A DNA stretch of 64,000 bases from Marisediminitalea alba (GTDB lineage Bacteria > Pseudomonadota > Gammaproteobacteria > Enterobacterales > Alteromonadaceae). The notes below the pieces were generated by a model. That model was not told where the DNA came from. It saw only the letters and a list, made by a program, of their open reading frames with translations, and searched no databases. How positions within the stretch are numbered: the stretch's first letter is position 1; every line of letters starts with the position of its first letter. Positions 24,838 through 33,933 of the stretch are shown one piece after another. Position numbers and translations under genes: made by a program. The stretch covers positions 1 through 64,000 of the forward strand of contig NZ_PVNP01000203.1 in assembly GCF_002993365.1 (NCBI RefSeq). The letters are read 5' to 3'.

Positions 24838-26301
24838 ATGACCAGAGAAATAAAACAACCGACGCTGTTAGACGCATTTATCCCGGTAATTTCACTCATT
24901 CTGATGCTCGGTACCGCCGTGTACCTGTTCGCCGATAATTCCTCTTACGGACCCAATCAGGTGTCGCTGTTAATCGGTACTGGCCTGGCGGCCATTATTG
25001 GTATGAAGAATGGCCACAAATGGCACGATATTGAAAAGGGCATTATTCAGGGCATTTCGGTGTCGCTTGGCGCCTGTCTTATCCTGCTGGTTGTCGGTGC
25101 ACTCATCGGCACCTGGATGCTGGCGGGTACGGTACCTACTTTAATTTACTACGGGCTGGAACTGCTTAACCCCAGTATGTTTTATGCGGCTACCTGTATC
25201 ATCTGTGCCGTGGTGGCAATGAGTATTGGTAGTTCGTGGACAACAGCAGCTACCGTAGGTGTGGCACTGATGGGCGTGTCGGCAGGTATGGATATGTCGG
25301 CGGCAATCACCGCCGGTGCGATCATTTCAGGTGCTTACTTTGGCGATAAAATTTCGCCGTTATCAGAAACCACTAACCTGGCACCGGCGGTGGCTGGTAC
25401 CGATCTGTTTGAACACATTCGCTACATGCTATGGACGACTATTCCCAGCTTTGCACTGGCGCTGATGTTATTTGTTATCATCGGCCTCAGTGAATCCGGC
25501 GTGCAGTCTGCCGAGAAAATTCAGCAAATGCAGGTGTTACTGGATGATACGTTTAACATCAATATCGTTATGCTGGTACCGCTGGTTGTGCTGCTGACCC
25601 TGGCGGTCCGTAAAATGCCGGCTTTCCCGGCTGTAGGTATCGGGGCATTGTTAGGCGGCGTGTGGGCGTTGATTTTCCAGCCTGATGTCATTCAAACCAT
25701 GAAAGACAGTGCAGATTCATTTTCTGTTGGCGCGCTTAAAGTGGTCTGGACTGCCTTATTCGACGGCGTAAGTTTTAATACCAGCGACGACAACCTTAAC
25801 AGCCTGCTCAGCCGTGGCGGCATGTCTTCCATGCTCAATACTATCTGGCTGATAGTGTGTGCCATGTCGTTTGGCGCGGTACTGGAGCGGGTAGGGTTAC
25901 TCACCCGTGCCGTCGGCGCTATTTTACACGGCGCTAAAACGGCCGGTGCGATGGTGAGTCGCACAATTCTGACCTGCATTGGTACTAACCTGATCACTTC
26001 TGATCAGTACATGGCTATCGTTATGCCTGGTCGTATGTATAAGGATGAGTACGCCAAACGTGGCCTCCATCAACTAAACTTATCCCGAAGTCTGGAAGAC
26101 GGCGGCACTATTACGTCTCCGCTTATTCCATGGAATACCTGCGGTGCTTATATGCATGGCGTGTTAATGGTGCATCCGTTTGACTATATTTTCTTTGCCT
26201 TCTTTAACTTAATTAGTCCGGTTCTGGCGGTGATTTATGCTTATCTGGGAATTAAAATTCTCCGTCTTGAGCCACCGCAATCCGTGACTGCAGCTAAATA
26301 A
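24838..26301 (+). CDS. nhaC: NhaC-family Na+/H+ antiporter
   Basis: The 487-residue polytopic protein has about 12 TM helices. NhaC hallmarks are SLGACLILLVVGALIGTWMLAGTVPTLIYYG, SIGSSWTTAATVGVALMGVS and the conserved GAYFGDKISPLSETTNLAPA. It exchanges Na+ for H+ across the inner membrane. I start at ATG 24838 (AAGGAAAT upstream). A longer frame begins at a TTG inside the previous gene, with no support. It forms an operon with the NSS symporter; pepN follows 20 bp later and may share the transcript. Confidence 0.92.
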   Translation: MTREIKQPTLLDAFIPVISLILMLGTAVYLFADNSSYGPNQVSLLIGTGLAAIIGMKNGHKWHDIEKGIIQGISVSLGACLILLVVGALIGTWMLAGTVPTLIYYGLELLNPSMFYAATCIICAVVAMSIGSSWTTAATVGVALMGVSAGMDMSAAITAGAIISGAYFGDKISPLSETTNLAPAVAGTDLFEHIRYMLWTTIPSFALALMLFVIIGLSESGVQSAEKIQQMQVLLDDTFNINIVMLVPLVVLLTLAVRKMPAFPAVGIGALLGGVWALIFQPDVIQTMKDSADSFSVGALKVVWTALFDGVSFNTSDDNLNSLLSRGGMSSMLNTIWLIVCAMSFGAVLERVGLLTRAVGAILHGAKTAGAMVSRTILTCIGTNLITSDQYMAIVMPGRMYKDEYAKRGLHQLNLSRSLEDGGTITSPLIPWNTCGAYMHGVLMVHPFDYIFFAFFNLISPVLAVIYAYLGIKILRLEPPQSVTAAK

Positions 26302-26321
26302 ACATCTTGTTAGGAGATGCA

Positions 26322-28922
26322 ATGACGCTAGTGGCTAAACGTCGCGAAGATTATCGCGCGCCCGAGTTTACAATTACTGATATTGCCCTGGACTTTACCC
26401 TGGATCCGTCTGCCACCAAAGTGGTCAGCGAACTGCAGGTAAAGCGCCAGGACAATGCCAACGCGCCGTTAGAGCTCGATGGCGAACACCTGCAACTGTT
26501 AGAAGTTGCTATTGATGATTTACCTTTTGGTGACTACCAGCAAACTGATAGCGGTCTGGTACTGAATAATGTGCCTGATGCCTTTACTCTGCGCATCGTG
26601 ACGCAGGTTAATCCGTCGGAGAATAAGGCGCTGGAAGGGCTGTATTTGTCTAACGGCGTATATTGCACTCAGTGTGAAGCTGAGGGGTTCCGCCGTATCA
26701 CTTATTACCTGGACCGGCCCGATGTACTGGCGCGTTTTACCGTTAAAATTACCGGTGACAAAGCCAGCCTGCCAACCATGCTGGCAAACGGTAATCCCAT
26801 TGAACAGGGTAGCAACACCGACGGCACGCATTGGATTTTATGGCAGGATCCGTTTCCTAAGCCAAGCTACCTGTTTGCACTGGTAGCCGGCAGCTTTGAT
26901 CAGTTAACCGATACCTTTGTCACCCAAAGCGGCAAGTCGGTAGCATTAGAACTGTTTGTAGACAAAGGTAAACGCCAGCGCGGCGAATTTGCCCTGGAAG
27001 CCTTAAAACGTTCTATGCGTTGGGATGAAGAAGTATTTGGCCTTGAGTATGACCTCGACATTTACATGATAGTCGCCGTGGATTTCTTCAATATGGGGGC
27101 CATGGAAAACAAAGGGCTGAACGTTTTCAACAGTAAGTTTGTACTTGCCGATCAGGCGTCTGCTACCGATGAAGATTTCTTTAATGTGGAATCGGTTATC
27201 GCCCACGAGTACTTTCATAACTGGACCGGTAACCGCGTAACATGCAGAGACTGGTTCCAGTTAAGTTTAAAAGAAGGCCTTACGGTGTTTCGCGATCAGC
27301 AGTTCAGCAGCGATATGAGCTCGCCGCTCAGTAACCGTATCAAGCAGGTAAGGGTGATGCGCGAGCATCAGTTCGCTGAGGACGCCAGTGCCATGAGTCA
27401 TCCCATCCGCCCGGATGAAGTGATTGAAATGAACAACTTCTACACGGTGACGGTTTACGACAAAGGCGCTGAAGTCATTCGGATGATGCATACCTTATTG
27501 GGGGCTGAAGGTTTCAGAGCAGGGATGGATGAATACTTCAGACGTCATGATGGTCAGGCTGTTACCTGTGATGACTTTGTGTCAGCCATGCAGTCAGCAA
27601 CTGATATTGATTTAACCCATTTTTCCCGCTGGTACAGTCAGTCAGGCACGCCTCGGGTAGAGGTTAAACGTGCTTACGATGCAGCCAGCAATAAACTGAC
27701 TGTAACGCTGACCCAGCAAAACCTGGCAACCGCTGATCAATCAGAAAAACACGACCTGTATATCCCGTTGCAAATTGAGTTTCTGGCAGCAGACGGTCAG
27801 CACGTAGCGCCAGATAGCGGCATGTTCCGTGATAACCTGGTTATTCTGGATAAACCGGTGACTGAATTAACCTTTACCGGTAAAGGGAGTAATATAACGC
27901 CGGTGGCGTTGGGCAATTTTTCCGCGCCGGTTAAACTGACTTCCGATCTAACGCCGTTAGAGTGGTTACATACCTTCCGTTTTGCTAACGATGCCTTTAG
28001 CCGCTGGGATGCTATTCAGCAGTTGTATAACTGGTGCATTGAACAATATTATCAGGGCAGCCCGCAGCAGATAGAAAAAGTCATCTGGCAAGGGCTCTAT
28101 GAAGCCGTTGAAGCCAGCCAGGATAATCCGGAAATTCTCGGAGAGTGCCTGGTGGTACCGAGCTTTGAAACCCTGTGCCAGACCCGTGAGAATATCGATG
28201 TACATGCCTTAAACGAAGCCAGACAAACCTTTAGCCACGATTTGGCTGAGTTTATGTCTGACTTGTTACTGGTAATTTACCAAACCAATCAATCAGATTC
28301 TTATGCCTATGAGCCGGCTCAGGTTAGTTCACGGCGGTGTAAGAATGTGGTGCTTACGCTACTGGCAGAATTGCCACTGGCTGAAACCTTGATCACTGAG
28401 CAATTCTCCGGTTCAGACAACATGTCAGATACGCTGGGTGCACTGAAAGCTGCGCAACAGTTCGATTTAGTGTTGTTTAATAATCTGATGAATGAGTTTG
28501 AGCAACGCTGGCGCGACGATCCGCTGGTACTGGATAAGTGGTTTGGTTTACATGCTACCTGTGATCGCAGTGATATTCTGGCGCAACTTACGCTGTTGCG
28601 TCAGCACCCGCAGTTCAGCCAGCAAAACCCTAACCGGGTTCGCGCGGTGATTGGCAGCTTCGCGTTTTATAATACTTCAGGTTTTCATGCCGATGACGGC
28701 AGTGGTTACCGATTCCTGACCGACTATTTGCTGGAGCTGGATAAAACCAATCCGCAGGTGGCTTCGAGGTTAGTCACGCCATTAACCCAATGGCAACACT
28801 TTGCTCCATCGCGTCAGGCCCTGATGCGACAGCAACTGTCACGTTTGCTTGATGATGCCTCATTAAGTAAGGATCTTTACGAAAAAGTCAGCAAAGCACT
28901 GGCCTACGGACATGATTCATAG
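26322..28922 (+). CDS. pepN: aminopeptidase N (M1 family)
   Basis: PepN is a broad-specificity zinc aminopeptidase of the cytoplasm. The 866-residue protein carries GAMEN at 259-263 and the zinc site HEYFH (His295, Glu296, His299), with the third ligand Glu318 in LKEGLT. The C-terminal DUF3458-type domains fill the usual length. ATG 26322 with TTAGGAGA upstream is the start; an upstream in-frame TTG at 26307 lies on the ribosome binding site and is rejected. The end overlaps the DUF2835 gene by 11 bp. Confidence 0.96.
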   Translation: MTLVAKRREDYRAPEFTITDIALDFTLDPSATKVVSELQVKRQDNANAPLELDGEHLQLLEVAIDDLPFGDYQQTDSGLVLNNVPDAFTLRIVTQVNPSENKALEGLYLSNGVYCTQCEAEGFRRITYYLDRPDVLARFTVKITGDKASLPTMLANGNPIEQGSNTDGTHWILWQDPFPKPSYLFALVAGSFDQLTDTFVTQSGKSVALELFVDKGKRQRGEFALEALKRSMRWDEEVFGLEYDLDIYMIVAVDFFNMGAMENKGLNVFNSKFVLADQASATDEDFFNVESVIAHEYFHNWTGNRVTCRDWFQLSLKEGLTVFRDQQFSSDMSSPLSNRIKQVRVMREHQFAEDASAMSHPIRPDEVIEMNNFYTVTVYDKGAEVIRMMHTLLGAEGFRAGMDEYFRRHDGQAVTCDDFVSAMQSATDIDLTHFSRWYSQSGTPRVEVKRAYDAASNKLTVTLTQQNLATADQSEKHDLYIPLQIEFLAADGQHVAPDSGMFRDNLVILDKPVTELTFTGKGSNITPVALGNFSAPVKLTSDLTPLEWLHTFRFANDAFSRWDAIQQLYNWCIEQYYQGSPQQIEKVIWQGLYEAVEASQDNPEILGECLVVPSFETLCQTRENIDVHALNEARQTFSHDLAEFMSDLLLVIYQTNQSDSYAYEPAQVSSRRCKNVVLTLLAELPLAETLITEQFSGSDNMSDTLGALKAAQQFDLVLFNNLMNEFEQRWRDDPLVLDKWFGLHATCDRSDILAQLTLLRQHPQFSQQNPNRVRAVIGSFAFYNTSGFHADDGSGYRFLTDYLLELDKTNPQVASRLVTPLTQWQHFAPSRQALMRQQLSRLLDDASLSKDLYEKVSKALAYGHDS

Positions 28923-29148
28923 TTCCGATAAGGTGTATTTTTTTTCGGTAAATGAGCCATATCACCAGTGTCAGCTCCTTTACAGCGGCTCAATACCCGT
29001 GGTGGTATTGACCGCTGATTCTGGCGAGCGGGTGCAGGTACCATCGGGCCGCATTCGCCAATTTATTGATAGTCGAGGCTTTTATGGCCGTTTCAGACTC
29101 GTGGTCAGTGCACAAAATAAAATAAAATCTTTTGAGCGCATCGCCTGA
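28912..29148 (+). CDS. DUF2835 family protein
   Basis: A 78-residue soluble protein of the DUF2835 (PilZ-like small beta-rich) family. The motif VPSGRIRQFIDSRGFYGRFRLVV is characteristic, and the N-terminal half includes YHQCQLLYSGSIPVVVLTADSG. The function is unknown. It overlaps the 3' end of pepN by 11 bp, so the two are translated together. I recall the same pepN-DUF2835 pairing in Vibrio and Shewanella. It marks the end of the conserved block before the DUF1302 module. Confidence 0.88.
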   Translation: MIHSSDKVYFFSVNEPYHQCQLLYSGSIPVVVLTADSGERVQVPSGRIRQFIDSRGFYGRFRLVVSAQNKIKSFERIA

Positions 29149-29262
29149 ATTTGAACTATAAATATCAATCGGTTAAGAACGTTTTCACCAGACGCTATTT
29201 TTGTAACAGATTAAAAAATCAGCTTTTTTTCAACTGGTACGATTAGTTCTTGCCATCTGTGT

Positions 29263-29281
29263 AAAATGATGTAATCATTTT
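29263..29281. promoter_or_regulatory. perfect palindrome upstream of the DUF1302 module, candidate operator
   Basis: AAAATGAT and ATCATTTT are perfect inverted arms around GTA, about 67 bp before the DUF1302 start. A TTGCCA hexamer at 29250-29255 with TAATCA at 29272-29277 (16-bp spacing) is a plausible sigma-70 promoter overlapping the palindrome. This suggests control of the four-gene module by a repressor or activator encoded elsewhere. Confidence 0.4.
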
Positions 29282-29347
29282 GTTAAATAAACCGATGAGT
29301 TTGTCGTTTTATCAGCAGGTTACTGTTGAATCAGGAGTATAAAAATT

Positions 29348-31426
29348 ATGATAACCAGGCTTAGCGCATTTAAGAAATCGCCTATCGCAGCTGGAATTTT
29401 TGCCTTTCTAGGTGCCGCCTCGCTACCAGCTGGTGCCGCTTCATGGGACTTTGGTGATGTATCCGTGTCGCTGGATACAAACCTGACACTGGCTACCAGT
29501 ATTCGCGTTGAAGACCGCGACTACAGTTTAATTGGTAACAGTAATCACCCTCAGTTTAACTGGTCTGGCTATAACGCGGCGACCAATGTGATTTACCCCA
29601 GTGGCGATGTATGGGCATTGGCTAATGGTGCCTATTCCAGTAATGGTGATTTGGGTAACCTGGCGCATGATTCAGGCGAAGCATTCTCAACCCAGATTTC
29701 CGGTAACCACGAATTAGACATTCGCTATGGCGATATTGGCTTTTTTGCGCGGGGTTTCTGGTTCTATGATTTTGAGCAAATGGACAACGATCGTCCATGG
29801 GATAACCCGATTACCGGCAATAATACCGAGCTTTGCGACGACCCAGGAGCGAAAGAATTATTGTGTACAGACGTACGTCTGCTGGACGCGTTCTTTTATG
29901 GCGACTGGTGGATTGGCGATAATCCGCTAACCGTGCGTGTTGGTGAGCAGGTAGTAAGTTGGGGTGAGAGTACCTTTATTCAGCATGGTATCAGTACCAC
30001 TAACCCTGTGGATGTTACCCGCGCCCGAACGCCTGGTGCAGAACTCAAAGAAGTGTTTATTCCGGTAGGCATGGTTTTCGCGCAATTGGGTTTAACCCAG
30101 AATGTCAGCGTATCGGCCTATTACCAATATGAGTGGGAACGCAGTTGGTTACCGGTTGCCGGTAGTTACTTTGCCACTAATGATTTTGTCGGTGAGGGTG
30201 GTCAGGCTAACAATGTCCAGCTTGGCTTTACCGGTAACCCGGACATCGACCTGGATTACCTGCTTTCTGCGCTGAATGGCCTTGGTGATGCACTGCGCGC
30301 CAACGGTGATCAGGCGGCGATTAGCCAGGCGTATCTTGCTTACCCAACAAAAGTAGCCATTCGTGGTTACAGTGACGCTGCTCACGTGGATGCAGACGAT
30401 CAGGGCCAGTATGGTTTACGTTTAACCTGGTTTGCTGAGGCCTTGAATGAAACTGAAATGAGTTTCTATCACATTAATTACCATAGCCAGCGCCCGCTAA
30501 TTTCAGGTGAAACGTCTAACTTTACCAGTGCAGCCATTGCTGAAGATTTGGCCTACATCGCCAGTCATAACATTAATCGCGATAATATTACCGACCTGCA
30601 GGCTTTCACTGAAGCAAAGTTCTATTATCCTGAAGACATTAAATTGTACGGCTTCAGCTTTAATACCAATATCGGTACTGCGGCCCTTGCCGGTGAATTT
30701 GCGTATCGTCAGGACGAGCCGCTGCAGATTGATGACGTAGAGTTACTCTACATGGGTATGCCTGAACAGTTAGCGAACGCAGGTTTGCGTCCTGATTTGG
30801 CGGGTATTTCGCAGCTCAATAATGATTTTCCGGACGGCATTAATCGTTCAGTAGGACCTGGTGAAACCGCGCAAGGGTATCTGCTGTCTGATACCTGGCA
30901 GGCACAGTTTACCGTGTCTCACGTATTTGGTCCGGCACTGGGTACTGACAACCTGGTTCTGCTTGGTGAAGCAGGGTATGTTAATATTGTGGACTTCCCG
31001 GACCCTTCAGTTGTGCGTCTTAACGCGCCGGGCACCGGCCGTACACCGTCGCTGGAGCCTACTGAAACAGGTAATCCGCGTACTGGTTTACACACAGGCT
31101 TATCAAACGGACCTGAAACTAACCCATTTGCTACGGATGATGCCTGGGGTTATCGACTACTGGCAGTGGCTGATCACAATAATGTATTTTCAGGTATTAA
31201 CCTGCGGACTCGTATGACCTTCTCTCATGACGTGAAAGGGACTACACCGGATCCATTATTCCTGTTTACTGAAGATACTAAATCAGCCAATATTTCATTC
31301 ACTTTTGATTACTTGAGTAAATGGTCGGCAACAGCCTCTTATAATGCATTCTGGGGTGGTATTGGTACCACCAACCAACTGGCTGATCGCGACTTTGTTT
31401 CGTTCAACATCAAGTATGCAATCTAA
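29348..31426 (+). CDS. DUF1302 outer-membrane beta-barrel protein
   Basis: The 692-residue protein has a signal peptide (about 1-31, ...LPAGAAS). An aromatic- and Gly-rich sequence follows, with alternating patterns typical of outer-membrane barrels, ending in ...FVSFNIKYAI. DUF1302 signatures include the early SWDFGDVSVSLDTNLTL and VRVGEQVVSWGESTFIQHGIS (about 196-216). The family is always found with DUF1329 partners. The role is unproven; transport or display of a hydrophobic compound at the outer membrane is the usual proposal. It is the first gene of a four-gene module, 18 bp before DUF1329. Confidence 0.9.
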   Translation: MITRLSAFKKSPIAAGIFAFLGAASLPAGAASWDFGDVSVSLDTNLTLATSIRVEDRDYSLIGNSNHPQFNWSGYNAATNVIYPSGDVWALANGAYSSNGDLGNLAHDSGEAFSTQISGNHELDIRYGDIGFFARGFWFYDFEQMDNDRPWDNPITGNNTELCDDPGAKELLCTDVRLLDAFFYGDWWIGDNPLTVRVGEQVVSWGESTFIQHGISTTNPVDVTRARTPGAELKEVFIPVGMVFAQLGLTQNVSVSAYYQYEWERSWLPVAGSYFATNDFVGEGGQANNVQLGFTGNPDIDLDYLLSALNGLGDALRANGDQAAISQAYLAYPTKVAIRGYSDAAHVDADDQGQYGLRLTWFAEALNETEMSFYHINYHSQRPLISGETSNFTSAAIAEDLAYIASHNINRDNITDLQAFTEAKFYYPEDIKLYGFSFNTNIGTAALAGEFAYRQDEPLQIDDVELLYMGMPEQLANAGLRPDLAGISQLNNDFPDGINRSVGPGETAQGYLLSDTWQAQFTVSHVFGPALGTDNLVLLGEAGYVNIVDFPDPSVVRLNAPGTGRTPSLEPTETGNPRTGLHTGLSNGPETNPFATDDAWGYRLLAVADHNNVFSGINLRTRMTFSHDVKGTTPDPLFLFTEDTKSANISFTFDYLSKWSATASYNAFWGGIGTTNQLADRDFVSFNIKYAI

Positions 31427-31444
31427 TAAAGAGTAGTATTTATT

Positions 31445-32812
31445 ATGATGAAAAAAATCGGAATTATTGCAGCAGCCCTGACGGTTGCGCTAACGACAGT
31501 GCCTGTACAGGCAAAAGTAACCGCGGATGAAGCCGCTAAACTGGGCACCGAGCTGACACCACTCGGTGGTGAAAAGGCAGGTAATGCAGACGGCTCTATC
31601 CCGGCGTGGACAGGGGGTATTACCTCTGCGCCTGCAGGCTACAGTGCAGGGGACTTTCACCCGGACCCTTATGCGGGTGAGAAGCCTGAGTTTGTGATCA
31701 CCGCTGCTAACTACCAGCAATATGCTGATCAGTTATCCGAAGGCTTAAAGAAAATGTTCGAGACTTACCCGGACACCTTTAAGTTACCGGTTTACAAAAC
31801 GCATCGCTCGGCATCAAACCCACAGTTTGTTTACGATGCGACCAAAGAAAACGCCACCCGTGCCACCTTGTTAGATGATGGTAATGGTATGGCAGGTGCT
31901 GCGGTAGGTATTCCTTTCCCCATCCCGGCCAACGGTCTGGAAGCGATTTGGAACCACATAGCTCGCTATCGTGGCCCGGCCGTTCAGCGTAATGGTGGTC
32001 AGGCAGCGGTAACCGCTGGCGGCGACTACAACGTAATCGGCTTTGATGAGCAACTGTTAATTCAGTACTCACAGGAAAACGCCACGCCGGAAAGCCTGCT
32101 GGAAAATAACGTGCTATTCATGTTTAAACAGAAAGTAACCAAGCCAGCGCGTCTGGCGGGTACTGCGCTATTAGTCCATGAAACACTGGATCAGGTAAAG
32201 GAGCCGCGTAAAGCCTGGACCTATAACACCGGTCAGCGTCGTGTGCGTTTGGCACCAAACATCGCTTATGATACCCCAGGAACAGCGGCCGACGGCCTGC
32301 GTACTACCGATGATTTCGATATGTTTAACGGCTCGCCAAACCGTTATAACTGGGAGCTGAAAGGCAAGAAAGAAATGTACGTTGCGTATAACAACTATAC
32401 CTTGCACGGCGATACAGTGAGCTATGAAGATATTCTTAAGCCTAACCACGTAAATCCTGATTTAACCCGTTGGGAAAAACACCGTGTATGGGTTGTTGAG
32501 GCAACACTGAAAGAAGGCTTACGCCATATCTATCAGAAACGCGTGTTCTATATCGATGAAGACAGCTGGCAGATCCAACTGGCCGATATGTACGACAACC
32601 GCGGTGAACTGTACCGTGTTGCTGTGGCTTATGGCGTGAACTACTACGAAGTGCCGACTCAGTGGTCTACGCTGGATGTTTATCACGACCTGAACTCACG
32701 CCGCTACCTGGCAATTGGTTTGGATAATGAGGAGAAAATGTACGACTTCTCAATTACTCCGAGAGAAGCGGAGTTCACGCCTCAGGCACTGCGCCGCGAA
32801 GGCATGAGATAA
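31445..32812 (+). CDS. DUF1329 periplasmic protein (LolA/LolB-like fold expected)
   Basis: The 455-residue protein starts MMKKIGIIAAALTVALTTVPVQAK, a clear signal peptide cut near residue 24. The mature part begins with the family motif ADEAAKLGTELTPLGGEKAGNADGSIPAWTGG. DUF1329 proteins have a convex beta-sheet like the lipoprotein carriers LolA/LolB, which suggests a periplasmic carrier of a lipidic ligand. There is no lipobox cysteine, so it is soluble. It follows the DUF1302 barrel gene by 18 bp and is followed by a hairpin that may reduce read-through into the next two genes. Confidence 0.9.
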   Translation: MMKKIGIIAAALTVALTTVPVQAKVTADEAAKLGTELTPLGGEKAGNADGSIPAWTGGITSAPAGYSAGDFHPDPYAGEKPEFVITAANYQQYADQLSEGLKKMFETYPDTFKLPVYKTHRSASNPQFVYDATKENATRATLLDDGNGMAGAAVGIPFPIPANGLEAIWNHIARYRGPAVQRNGGQAAVTAGGDYNVIGFDEQLLIQYSQENATPESLLENNVLFMFKQKVTKPARLAGTALLVHETLDQVKEPRKAWTYNTGQRRVRLAPNIAYDTPGTAADGLRTTDDFDMFNGSPNRYNWELKGKKEMYVAYNNYTLHGDTVSYEDILKPNHVNPDLTRWEKHRVWVVEATLKEGLRHIYQKRVFYIDEDSWQIQLADMYDNRGELYRVAVAYGVNYYEVPTQWSTLDVYHDLNSRRYLAIGLDNEEKMYDFSITPREAEFTPQALRREGMR

Positions 32813-32823
32813 CACTTCAGAAT

Positions 32824-32850
32824 AACGGTTGGCCTGGCCAACCGTTTTCT
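32824..32850 (+). terminator. internal hairpin within the DUF1302 module
   Basis: AACGGTTGGCC and GGCCAACCGTT are perfect 11-base arms around one T, followed by TTCTTAAT. The site lies between DUF1329 and the YCF48-like gene. It should act as a partial terminator or 3'-end stabiliser, giving more of the first two products than of the last two. Confidence 0.7.
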
Positions 32851-32886
32851 TAATCAGATATAACTATCCGGAGGCTAAACGTCTTA

Positions 32887-33924
32887 ATGCGTAAATCCAT
32901 TTCTTCGGTGCTACTGTTGTTAGTTTCTTTTGCATTGTATGCAGAACAGTCTTATCAGGCACCACTTGTTAAAGAATCTCTGTTACTGGATATTGCCTCC
33001 GGCGATATCACTGTTGCTGTGGGCGAGAGAGGCCACGTGCTCATAAAGCGCGCTGATAGCGACTTTACTCAGGTCACCGTTCCCACCCAATCTACGTTAA
33101 CGGCTGTTACCCTGATAGGGGATCATATCTGGGCCGTTGGTCATGATGCTATTATCCTGCATTCCAGCGATGGCGGCGAGCAATGGCAGGTGCAAATGTA
33201 CCAGCCCGAGCTGGAACGCCCGTTTTTAGATGTAATATTTTTTGATAGTCGCCGTGGCCTGGCCATTGGCGCCTATGGTTTGTTTTATCAAACCAGTGAT
33301 GGTGGAAATAGCTGGGATAGCGTGCGCCACGCCGAGTTTTTGAATCCTTTCGATCGCGAGTATCTCGAAGAAATTCGTCAGGAAGACGAAGAGTTTTATC
33401 AAATGGAGTTAAACTCAATTCTACCGCACTTAAACCGTATCACTCGTGGCCAGAATGGTACTCTCCTGATAGCCGGTGAAGCCGGGTTACTGGCCATGAG
33501 CGAAGATAACGGTCAGAGCTGGCAGCGTCTGGAGTCAGACTACACCGGCTCATTCTTCGATTTTGTGCAGCTGGATTCCGGATTAATGGTGGCTGCGGGC
33601 TTACGCGGTAACATTCTGGTCAGCGAAGATGGAGAGCAGTGGGAGACTCTGCAAACCTGTAATACCGCCACGTTAAACTCGATTCTCACCGGTCAGAATA
33701 AGTTGTCTTTTATCGGCAATAACGGCGTAATGGTTAAGGCCACACTGCCTTTACAAACATCGACGTTCGACCCATATGCGGCACCAACGCTTAACTGTGA
33801 AGCCGCCGCCGGGGTGAGTGTTTCTCAAACAGAGAGTAAATCTGCGCTCTTAAATGCGGTGTCCGTAGACGGACAAACTGTAGTCACTGCCGCCGATGGC
33901 ATCTATTCACTTTCTTTGGATTAA
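32887..33924 (+). CDS. YCF48/BNR-repeat (beta-propeller) exported protein
   Basis: The 345-residue protein has a signal peptide (about 1-20, ...LVSFALYAEQ). Repeated Asp-box/BNR units follow (ILHSSDGGEQWQ, FYQTSDGGNSWD, LAMSEDNGQSWQ, ILVSEDGEQWET), giving a predicted beta-propeller like the photosystem assembly factor YCF48. In Gram-negative bacteria this type recurs beside RND transporters and DUF1302/DUF1329 proteins. A scaffold or assembly role in the periplasm is a reasonable guess. AGGAGG-like GGAGG (32871-32875) precedes the start, and the RND gene follows after 9 bp. Confidence 0.85.
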   Translation: MRKSISSVLLLLVSFALYAEQSYQAPLVKESLLLDIASGDITVAVGERGHVLIKRADSDFTQVTVPTQSTLTAVTLIGDHIWAVGHDAIILHSSDGGEQWQVQMYQPELERPFLDVIFFDSRRGLAIGAYGLFYQTSDGGNSWDSVRHAEFLNPFDREYLEEIRQEDEEFYQMELNSILPHLNRITRGQNGTLLIAGEAGLLAMSEDNGQSWQRLESDYTGSFFDFVQLDSGLMVAAGLRGNILVSEDGEQWETLQTCNTATLNSILTGQNKLSFIGNNGVMVKATLPLQTSTFDPYAAPTLNCEAAAGVSVSQTESKSALLNAVSVDGQTVVTAADGIYSLSLD

Positions 33925-33933
33925 CGTGTAGTT

